The notes under the pieces: model-generated
Told to the model about the DNA's origin: nothing
What the model saw: the letters and a program-made list of their open reading frames with translations, nothing else
Databases searched by the model: none
DNA from: Brockia lithotrophica
GTDB lineage: Bacteria > Bacillota > Bacilli > Thermicanales > DSM-22653
DNA: 64,000 nucleotides
Direction: 5' to 3'
Assembly (NCBI RefSeq): GCF_003633725.1
Contig: NZ_RBIJ01000004.1
Coordinates: 124,001 to 188,000, forward strand
Translations under genes and position numbers: made by a program
In this document: one piece after another, positions 46,415-54,100 of the stretch
Numbering within the stretch: position 1 is the first letter of the stretch
How the letters are laid out: every line of letters starts with the position of its first letter

Positions 46415-46688
46415 CGTTTCCGATCGTATGCGAGGATTTCTGGCTTCGTCTATGCTCGAACTTGCTCCGGGAGTATACGTCGGGGTTCGCTTTTCCCCGG
46501 CAGTTCGTGAACGCGTCTGGGAGACCGTCGAAGAGTGGTTTATCAGAGAGAGCGGGGCCAGTGTTGTCATGGTATGGCGTGACCCCACGCAACCGGGAGA
46601 AATGTCCGTAAAGTTTCTCGGGCTCCCACCCATTGACATTGTCCTGCAGGACGGGTTCCTCCTTGCAAGGCGTCTAAAGGAAATGTAA
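46386..46688 (+). CDS. cas2: CRISPR-associated protein Cas2 (type I-E)
   Basis: Ferredoxin-fold partner that bridges two Cas1 dimers. The frame overlaps the end of cas1 by 29 bases. 100 residues, the normal size of Cas2e, with the family start MTILVTRNVSDRMRGFLASS, the GVYVGVRFSPAVRERVW strand-helix unit and the C-terminal DGFLLARRLKEM. No DnaQ domain is fused to it. Confidence 0.95.
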   Translation: MSMTILVTRNVSDRMRGFLASSMLELAPGVYVGVRFSPAVRERVWETVEEWFIRESGASVVMVWRDPTQPGEMSVKFLGLPPIDIVLQDGFLLARRLKEM

Positions 46689-46826
46689 CCTGAAGTAAGT
46701 GAGGCGCGAGCTCCGGTCCGTGGTCCTGCGTAAAGCCGAAGACGTCGTGCCGTTGAGCGTCTTCTGGAAGAGGAGTTACCAAGAACCAAAAAAGTAATTG
46801 TACCACAGAAAGAGTATTTGTCAAGG
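46689..46826 (+). promoter_or_regulatory. CRISPR leader
   Basis: 138 bases between cas2 and the first repeat; the last 50 bases are AT-rich (AAGAACCAAAAAAGTAATTG, GAAAGAGTATTTGTC). The intact repeats face this side and the degenerate one lies at the other end, so transcription and spacer insertion start here. Confidence 0.75.
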
Positions 46827-48080
46827 GTTTCCCCCGCGCACGCGGGGATGGACCGTGCCCCGGCGCGAGCCTCTAGCCGAAGCGCTGGTTTCCCCCGCGC
46901 ACGCGGGGATGGACCTTGGCTGAGATGCGCCGCGCTGGTGTAAGCAAAGTTTCCCCCGCGCACGCGGGGATGGACCCAGCGGTGATGGCGCTAGGATATT
47001 CGGCACTACGTTTCCCCCGCGCACGCGGGGATGGACCTAGTCAAAAGACTTTGTAATAATTTGCCCAGGTGTTTCCCCCGCGCACGCGGGGATGGACCTG
47101 ATAGATCGCCAAAAAGACGGGCCATGGCCAGGTTTCCCCCGCGCACGCGGGGATGGACCGATCGCGGTCGCCGACTTCACACCCGACTACTCGTTTCCCC
47201 CGCGCACGCGGGGATGGACCTCACAAGCAAGATAGACGACGTAAAGAATGCAGGTTTCCCCCGCGCACGCGGGGATGGACCTTGATGTAGCATCTAAAGA
47301 AGACGGCGTTGATTGTTTCCCCCGCGCACGCGGGGATGGACCTTTTCTCACAACGTCGAATCTTAGTTGACTTGGGTTTCCCCCGCGCACGCGGGGATGG
47401 ACCCGTCGACCACGTGTCCGGGTCGACTGAGCTCGCGTTTCCCCCGCGCACGCGGGGATGGACCTGCTGAAAAAGGCCATCGGGGGAGAAGGCCGAAGTT
47501 TCCCCCGCGCACGCGGGGATGGACCTCGAGCTCCGCTCTCTCATCGAATCGGAAACGTGTTTCCCCCGCGCACGCGGGGATGGACCTGAACAGGCAGAAG
47601 TTATGGGGATGCCGCTTGTGTTTCCCCCGCGCACGCGGGGATGGACCCGCGCTGTCGTGCTGCAGTGATGAGCGCGGAGAGTTTCCCCCGCGCACGCGGG
47701 GATGGACCGCACCTGGCCGTCCAGGTACGGAGATGAGGCGAGTTTCCCCCGCGCACGCGGGGATGGACCTGATGAGTATCCGAGATACATGCCGCCTGTT
47801 CGGTTTCCCCCGCGCACGCGGGGATGGACCTGGTATAAGATCTTCCACCAGAAGACCTATAGTGTTTCCCCCGCGCACGCGGGGATGGACCTGATCCGCC
47901 CGCCGCGCCGGATAGTGGCACACGGTTTCCCCCGCGCACGCGGGGATGGACCTGACGTGTATCTCCCCGCCCCTCAGAACCCCCGGTTTCCCCCGCGCAC
48001 GCGGGGATGGACCGGCTTGACAAAGATGCTCCTTAAGGGCAACGTGGTTTCCCCCGCGCACGCGGGGGCGGGGGGATGGA
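46827..48080 (+). CRISPR. Type I-E CRISPR array, 21 repeats and 20 spacers
   Basis: 28-base repeat beginning GTTTCCCCCGCG and ending CGCGGGGATGGACC, with the palindrome CCCCGC-GCAC-GCGGGG. Repeats begin at 46827, 46888, 46949, 47010 and so on to 48047, exactly 61 bases apart, so every spacer is 33 bases. The first 20 repeats are identical as far as I can see. The last (48047 on) keeps the first 20 bases, then carries extra G/C residues inside the stem and ends GGATGGATG, i.e. a degenerate terminal repeat. The stem is the expected Cas6e substrate. Orientation follows the cas operon. Confidence 0.98.
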
Positions 48081-48155
48081 TGCCCGGATTTTATTTTTTA
48101 TACCATCTCCTCAGATAGACAGCCTTCGAATTTTACTCCAAGCGGAGGGAATTCG

Positions 48156-48944
48156 ATGTTCGATGCGCACTTGCACTTTGAGGCAATTGTATCCCGAGAG
48201 GACGGTACGATCGATTGGGAACGGGCAAAACGGCTTGTCGAGCGTTGGCGCGCAGGCGGCGTGCGGGGGGTATTGGCGGTGTCTGTGGATCGACCGTCGT
48301 CCGAAAGGACGCTTGAACTCAAGGAACGGTTTCCCGACTTTGTTTTTGCCGCTTTAGGCGAACACCCGGAGCGACCTTCCTCTTCGGAACGGGAATTCTG
48401 GGCGTTGGAGGAACTCATTCGGACAGAACGGGAACGGATTTCGGCGATTGGGGAGATTGGGCTCCCTTACTACGTCGGGGTCGAACGGAAGTCGGCGGTT
48501 TTGGAGCGCCTTCGTATTTTTGCTGCTTTGGGACGGGAGCTTGACCTCCCTCTCGTTCTGCATGCCGTCTACGACGGAGCGGCGGAAGCGCTCTCTACCC
48601 TGCGGGAAGCTGCGATAGAAAAGGCACACTTTCACTGGCTCAAGGCATCGGATGCCATCGTAGAGCGGATTTTGGATTCTGGATACCGGGTGTCGGTTAC
48701 GCCGGAAATCTGTTATCAGGAGCGGGCTCGGGTGTTGGCACGGAAGGTTCGGCGGCGTGGGGAGCCTATTCTATTTGAGACGGACGGACCGTGGATGTAC
48801 GAAGGCCCTTTTGGCGGACGGCCTGCAGATCCTCTATGGCTTTGGGACGTGCTTCGGTGCACTGCGGAGGTGGTCGGTGAAAAAGAAGAGGACCTTTTGG
48901 CGTCTGCGGATGCCGCATTTCTTTCGCTGTTCGGAAGTTCGTAG
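48156..48944 (+). CDS. TatD family metal-dependent nuclease/hydrolase
   Basis: 262-residue TatD-fold protein, ATG behind CGGAGGGAATTCG. Metal ligands are all visible: HxH in FDAHLHFEA, Glu in AIGEIGLPYY, His in LVLHAVYDGAA, His in AHFHWLKAS and Asp in LFETDGPWMYEGPF. The FHW and ETDGPW...EGPF pattern marks a sub-branch seen in Bacilli, distinct from housekeeping TatD/YabD. TatD proteins act as 3'-5' DNA/RNA exonucleases or DNases. It lies only 75 bases beyond the CRISPR array, in the same direction, and has lower GC than the chromosome core. Confidence 0.92.
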   Translation: MFDAHLHFEAIVSREDGTIDWERAKRLVERWRAGGVRGVLAVSVDRPSSERTLELKERFPDFVFAALGEHPERPSSSEREFWALEELIRTERERISAIGEIGLPYYVGVERKSAVLERLRIFAALGRELDLPLVLHAVYDGAAEALSTLREAAIEKAHFHWLKASDAIVERILDSGYRVSVTPEICYQERARVLARKVRRRGEPILFETDGPWMYEGPFGGRPADPLWLWDVLRCTAEVVGEKEEDLLASADAAFLSLFGSS

Positions 48945-49074
48945 GTAACCCGCTACTTAGATTAGAAACGGTCGAGGGGGTTACTTTCCGCATCGGATCG
49001 GGAAGTCTGTTGGTTTCCGGGTGCACCGGGGGAGAAATACACGGATTCACAAGGGCGACGTTACCGGTCGGACG

Positions 49075-49083
49075 TGGTATACT
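49075..49083 (+). promoter_or_regulatory. Extended -10 promoter before the exonuclease gene
   Basis: TGGTATACT (49075-49083), an extended -10 without a clear -35, about 60 bases before the coding frame. The gap 48945-49142 has no gene. Confidence 0.4.
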
Positions 49084-49142
49084 TCAGGGTGAAAGGGCCG
49101 GAGTCAGTTTAAAAGACTGAGAGCAAGTGTGTCGAGAAGTTT

Positions 49143-49853
49143 TTGGATTTAATAACAATGTTACATTACAAAGGAGTGATAAATATTATTTGCGACTATG
49201 AAAGCAAAATCTTATTTAGGTTGAGTTTGGATAATATGAATAAATTTATAAGAAAAATATACGAGAATGATATAACCAATGATGATTTATCGCTTCTTGT
49301 AGTAGATGTAGAAACAACGGGATTAAACTACAAAAAGGATCAAATAATAGAGTTTGCTGGTATTGTTTTGATAGCAAATAAAAAAGATAAACGCATAAAA
49401 GGTTACATAGACGCTTACGCAGGGGCGCAAGAACCAAGCATACCTATAAAAAAGAAGGTATCAAGAATAACAGGGATAAATAGAGAAGACGTTGTCGGTT
49501 TTAGCTTAAATTTAAGTAAGATTAACGAACTATTTAAAATTTCATACTTCGTTATAGCACATAATGCAATTTTCGATAAAAGATTTATAGAAAGATTGCC
49601 AAATTTTCGTTACACAAATAAAATTTGGTTAGACACTCTTCATATTAATTGGAAGAAACTTTTAAATATTAAAAATAATACATTAAATGAAATAAAACAA
49701 TTTTTCAATATAAAAGAAACCATAAACCATTCCGCTCTAGGCGATGCAATATCTTTGTCAATGATTCTACAAGAAAAAATCGATGGCGTATATGTTTTAA
49801 GTTATTTATTAACGGATGAACTAATTAGACGCATCGAAAAATATAAGTTTTAA
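49143..49853 (+). CDS. Stand-alone DEDDh (DnaQ-like) 3'-5' exonuclease, AT-rich
   Basis: Up to 236 residues. All five DEDDh exonuclease residues are present (numbering from TTG 49143): D55 and E57 in VVDVETTGLNYK, D145 in AHNAIFDKRF, H196 and D201 in NHSALGDAISL. The fold matches DnaQ/ExoT/epsilon-type exonucleases. The coding sequence is strikingly AT-rich, with Lys/Ile/Asn-rich protein, against a GC-rich chromosome, so it was probably acquired from another source. The start is uncertain: TTG 49143 lacks a clear ribosome-binding site, AAAGGAG at 49169 precedes only ATT/ATA codons, and ATG 49158 or 49236 are alternatives. All keep the active site. Confidence 0.88.
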   Translation: MDLITMLHYKGVINIICDYESKILFRLSLDNMNKFIRKIYENDITNDDLSLLVVDVETTGLNYKKDQIIEFAGIVLIANKKDKRIKGYIDAYAGAQEPSIPIKKKVSRITGINREDVVGFSLNLSKINELFKISYFVIAHNAIFDKRFIERLPNFRYTNKIWLDTLHINWKKLLNIKNNTLNEIKQFFNIKETINHSALGDAISLSMILQEKIDGVYVLSYLLTDELIRRIEKYKF

Positions 49854-49920
49854 CAATTCCAAGGCAGAGGCCGCACACCAATCGGGGTTTCCATGCTTTG
49901 CGCGCGTTGTAGGCCCCCTC

Positions 49921-49949
49921 TTGACTTTGGGAGGCGGACAGTGTATGAT
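49921..49949 (+). promoter_or_regulatory. Promoter of tRNA-Glu
   Basis: TTGACT (49921-49926), 17-base spacer, TATGAT (49944-49949), about 58 bases before the mature tRNA. Confidence 0.65.
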
Positions 49950-50007
49950 AAGCATTGCGCCTCGGAGAATCGCATGAGGTGAGGACTAAGACAGGACGAA
50001 ACCATGT

Positions 50008-50083
50008 GGCCCCATCGTCTAGCGGTTTAGGATACCGCCCTCTCACGGCGGAGACACGGGTTCGAGTCCCGTTGGGGTCACCA
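50008..50083 (+). tRNA. tRNA-Glu (anticodon CTC), CCA encoded
   Basis: Acceptor GGCCCCA/TGGGGTC with a G-U pair, D-arm around TAGCGGTTTAGGATA, anticodon arm CCGCC-CTCTCAC-GGCGG with anticodon CTC (reads GAG), T-arm CGGGTTCGAGTCCCG, discriminator A and an encoded CCA. 76 bases in all. It is followed by TTTTTATT. It forms the right edge of the CRISPR-containing segment. Confidence 0.96.
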
Positions 50084-50294
50084 TTTTTATTGGGCATTTA
50101 AGACGGAAAATTAAATCTATTATGGATGATCGGCTTTTACTCTCTCCCTTTCAACCCGTACCCTCCCCCTCTCCGCAGAGGAAAAAGGCTGGGATGACCG
50201 ACCTTCTGCGCTTTGTAGGCTGTCGCCTTTCGTGTATCCTTTTGGGTACACCCACTTGCTGGGAAAAGGGTGGCTTGGGAGGGGGGTTGTCGTC

Positions 50295-51056
50295 GTGTTC
50301 GACGAACGGGTGATCACGCGGGCGATCGTAGAGACGTACCTCGAAGAATTTCGGACGATCGTCGACCTCGACGTCGCCGTCGTCGGTTCGGGTCCGTCGG
50401 GGCTCGTTGCCGCGCGGGAACTCGCGAAGCGCGGCTATCGCGTAGCGGTCTTCGAAAAGCGGCTCTCCGTCGGCGGCGGACTTTGGGGCGGCGGGATGCT
50501 CATGAACCGAATCGTGGTTCAAGAGTCGGCGCGGCCCGTCCTCGAGGAGTTCGGAGTCCGCACTCGCGAGTATGCCCCGGGCGTATACGTGGCCCATTCG
50601 GTCGAAACGGTGGCGGCCCTCGTCTACGGCGCGCTTCAGGCCGGGGCGTATGTCTTCAACGGCGTCGCCATGGAGGACGTCGTCGTGCGCGACGGACGCG
50701 TCGCGGGTCTCGTATTGAACTGGGGGGCGGTGCACGCCGCCGGACTTCACGTCGACCCGTTGGCGATCCACTCCCGTGCGGTCCTCGACGCCACGGGCCA
50801 CGAAGCGGAGGTCGTCCGCAAACTCGCCGCCAAAAACGGGGTATCCCTCACCGTCTCGGGCGAGCGCTCCATGTGGGCAGACCGCGGCGAGGAGGAGACC
50901 GTAGCCCTCACGGGCGAGGTTTACCCTGGGCTGTTTGCGAGCGGTATGGCGGCCACCAACGTGTACGGCGGCCACCGCATGGGGCCGATCTTCGGCGGTA
51001 TGCTTCTTTCGGGCGTGCGTGCCGCCGAACTCATCGCCGAAGCGCTCGGTTCCTGA
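50295..51056 (+). CDS. thi4: Thi4-type ADP-thiazole synthase, likely sulfide-dependent
   Basis: FAD/NAD-binding enzyme that makes the thiazole half of thiamin from NAD and glycine. The GTG at 50295 follows GGGAGGGGGG; 253 residues, like archaeal and bacterial Thi4. It has the dinucleotide motif VAVVGSGPSGLVAARELAKR, the GGGLWGGGMLMNRIVV loop and the C-terminal GMAATNVYGGHRMGPIFGGML. At the place of the yeast sulfur-donor Cys, directly before a conserved DP, it has His152 (AGLHVDPLAI). In archaeal Thi4 this His form uses free sulfide catalytically; the assignment here is by alignment in my head. No TPP riboswitch is visible upstream. Confidence 0.9.
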   Translation: MFDERVITRAIVETYLEEFRTIVDLDVAVVGSGPSGLVAARELAKRGYRVAVFEKRLSVGGGLWGGGMLMNRIVVQESARPVLEEFGVRTREYAPGVYVAHSVETVAALVYGALQAGAYVFNGVAMEDVVVRDGRVAGLVLNWGAVHAAGLHVDPLAIHSRAVLDATGHEAEVVRKLAAKNGVSLTVSGERSMWADRGEEETVALTGEVYPGLFASGMAATNVYGGHRMGPIFGGMLLSGVRAAELIAEALGS

Positions 51057-51147
51057 GCCATCGGGGTTCCCGCGTTCGTCAAAACCGAGAGTCCGTACGG
51101 GAGGACCTGAGGGAGGTCGGCGCGAGGTCTCGGGGCTTTTGCGTTCG

Positions 51148-54100
51148 TCAAAACCCTTCGAACCGCAAATGGCTTCCGCGCCCCCCGGCCTCTGGGGGAT
51201 CGACGAGGATCCTCCGGGAGATCCGTTCGCGCACTTCCGGGACGTGGCTGATCACGCCGACGAGCATCTCGTGCGTTTCCAGGCGTTCGAGGGCCGTAAG
51301 TGCCGTGTTCAGCGCTTCGGGGTCGAGGCCGCCGAACCCTTCGTCGAGGAAGAAGAAGCGCAGAGGGTGCCGGCCGCGGAGTTGGACCGTCCGCGAGAGG
51401 GCGAGGGCTAGGGAGAGCGAAGCGAGGAAGCGCTCGCCGCCGGAAAGGGTGCTCGCCGGCCGTTCGAGGCCGCCGTGGGTGTAGTCTCGGACGAGGAAGG
51501 TGCCGCTCTCGTCCACCGCGAGGTCATAGCGCCCGCGCGAGAGAAAGCGGAGGTGGGCGCCGGCGTCGACGACGAGGTGTTCGAGGTGCTCGCGTCCGAG
51601 GAACTCCACGAGCGCCCGCCCTTGAACGAGGTGTTCCAGTGTTTTGAGGAGCTCCCGCGTGCGGGAGCGCTTTTTTTGTTCTTCCAAGAGTTCCGCGGCG
51701 CGCCGTCGGTTCTTTTCCAGTTCGTCGAGGCGGTTTTGCAGGCTTCCGAGCCGGAGCTGTAGTTCTTCCTTCTCGCGCTCGCGTTCTGCGCGTTCGCGCT
51801 CTCTCGCCGCCAGGTGTTCCTCGAGGGTTCTAAGAATGCGCTTGGCCCCGGTCACGACGTCGGGCAGTTCAACCTCAAAGCCTTCGACGAGGAGGGCGAG
51901 CTCCTCGGATCCCGGAAAGTGGGGAGCTTCCCGAAGTCGTTCTTCGAGGAGGCGGGACGCGGCGTGGAAGCGAATGCGCGCCTCGTTCCGCAGGCGTTCG
52001 AATTCTTCCAGCGCCTCGCGCTCGGCGCGGATGCGATCCGGGTCGAGGTGGCCGGAGCGGTAGGCGGCGAGAAGGTCCCGCGGGGAGGGTGGGGTGAGCC
52101 CTTCCGGTGTGCCTTGCTCCAGGGCGCTTCGCCACTCTTCTTCTGCCTCGGCCTTTGCCGTTTCCGCCGCCCGAAGGGAGGCCAAAGTCCGTTCGTACCG
52201 AACCACCGCCTCGCGGTGGGCTTCTTCGGCTTTCCGGAGGGCGTCTTCGAGCGTTTTCCCGCGCTTCTCGAGTTCGTCGACGAAGCGCGCGACTTCGCCT
52301 TCGAGCCTTTGCAATACCTCCGAAGGAGGAAATGCCGGACGCTTGCGGCCTTCCGCTTCGGGAGGGGGTGCCGCCTGTGCGGGGAGCGGCTTTGCTCTCG
52401 CGGGGAGGGATACGGCTTCGAAAGACGCCTCGAGGGAGGCGCGGAGAGGGGGAAAGGAGGAGAGCTCGCCGGCGAGTTTTGCCCACTCCTCGTGGATCCT
52501 TTTCGCGTCGCGAGCGTACTCCTTGCGCAGGCTCTCGAGTTCTTGTTCGAGGCGGGCGCTTTCGGCATTGAGGGACGCCCACTCTTCCTGAAGGTGCTTC
52601 GCCTCGTCTTCGAGGGCGCGCCTTTTCTCAGCGGCGGCCTTGCGCCGCGTTTCCGCGGCGTCGGCGGCCTTGCGGTGCGCTTCGAGTTCGCGGAGGAGAC
52701 GGTCTACCTCGGAGTAGGGGATGTTCCGGTGGCGTTCGGTCCACGTGCTCCGCGCCGATCGGAGTTCTTTGGCCGCGGCGGCAAGGAGTTCGGCGCGCCT
52801 TTCCCACTCTTCCTTTGTCTCCCGCATGCGTTCGCGCAGGGATTGGGCGCTCTGGACGAGCGAATCGAGGCCTTTTTCGAGCTCGAGGCGGCGCGCGAAG
52901 GCGTCGCGCCAGTCGTCTTCCAGCGCGCTCACTTCCCAAGCGAGTGCGTCGAGTTCGCCTTCGTCGGACGTCGAACGGTCAGCGGTGAGGGGGAAGCCGC
53001 CGGAAGCGAAATCGCCCCGGGTCGCGGTGCTGGGCGGGTTTGTGCCCGCGTCCTCCGAAGCGCAGGAGAGTTCCGAGCCTCCTTCGCCTTCGTCCGTTTC
53101 GTCTGCAGGGGAGGGGCGGAGGTGCGGGGGAAGGAGGTCGCGGGCTTCCGCGAGGATCTCGGATACCGTTTCGGATCGGGCTTTAAGGATCTCGAGGCCT
53201 TGGGAGAATTCGAGGTGGCGCAGGCGCTGCTCGAGTTCTCTGGCGGCGAAGAGGAGCTCGCGGATGCGCCTTTCGGCCTCGAGGACGGCGTCTTCGGGCG
53301 GGAGCTTCTCCGAGTCTGCACGGCCGTAGCCGACCGCTGCGGCATCCCATAGGGCAAATCCCGCGGGCGGCTTAGCGGGGGAAGGGTGGTGCGTGGAGCC
53401 GCAGACGGGGCAGGGGGCTCCCGGGACGAGCTTGCGGGCGAAGTGTGCGGCCCAGAGTCGCTCGTGCTCGGCTTCGATTTCGCGTTCGCGGCGTTCGAGC
53501 CTTTGGCGAAGGAAGAGGGCGGCTTCCGCAAGGCGTTCGCGCCGTTCGGTGAGACGGCGTTCGTCGGCGTGCGCTTCGCGGTACGCGTTTTCCCACCGGC
53601 TCAGGCGTGCCCGGAGATCCGGGAGTCCGTCCGGTGTACGGAAGGCGAGCGCTCCGAGACGGGCGCCGAGGTTTCGGAGGTCCTGCGCCCGCTCGCGCAG
53701 TCGTTTCCGCATCTCCTCGATCTTCCACCGTTCCCTCTCCGCGGCTCGGAGTTCCCCTTCGCGCGCGAGGAAGGGTTCGAGGCGGGCCTTTTCCGCCTCC
53801 GCTTCCCGCTCCGCCTGTGCGCTTCGCTCCCGTTCTTCCTCGAGCTTTTGGCGCCTTTCTTCGATGTGGCGAAGCTGGTCCTTGGTGCGTTCGAGGTTTT
53901 CTCGGGCATCTTTCCCGCGCACAAAAATTTCCTCGAGGCGCTCCCGCGCTTCGCGAAGCTGCCGAAGGCGAAGGCCGAGTTCGACAAGGCGGCGGCGGTC
54001 GCGTTCCCCGTCCGCGCGGTGCGCGTCTACGGCGCGTTGGAGTTCTTCCTTCTGTGCAGAAGCGTTTTCCGCTTCGGCCTGCGCGCGCTCGAGCGCCTGC

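Noticed and set aside
46386-46688. Cas2-DnaQ fusion
   Set aside because: Cas2 ends at the normal 100 residues; the DnaQ-like protein is a separate gene 2.5 kb away.
46855-48046. Self-targeting spacers matching other parts of this window
   Set aside because: Reading the spacers I noticed no match to the rest of the window, but I could not run a search, so this is only a by-eye negative.
46821-48118. Several open frames on both strands across the CRISPR array with repeated SPAHAG- or IPACAGE-like peptides
   Set aside because: They are translations of the 61-base repeat-spacer units; 61 is not a multiple of 3 and the frames have no start context. Such ORFs are a well-known artefact of CRISPR arrays.
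36900-50090. att-type direct repeats of the tRNA-Gln or tRNA-Glu 3' ends
   Set aside because: Apart from the shared GGTTCGAGTCC of all T-arms I saw no second copy of either tRNA end, and no integrase gene.
50100-50294. TPP riboswitch ahead of thi4
   Set aside because: I looked for the conserved CTGAGA and the second-half motif in the expected order and found neither.
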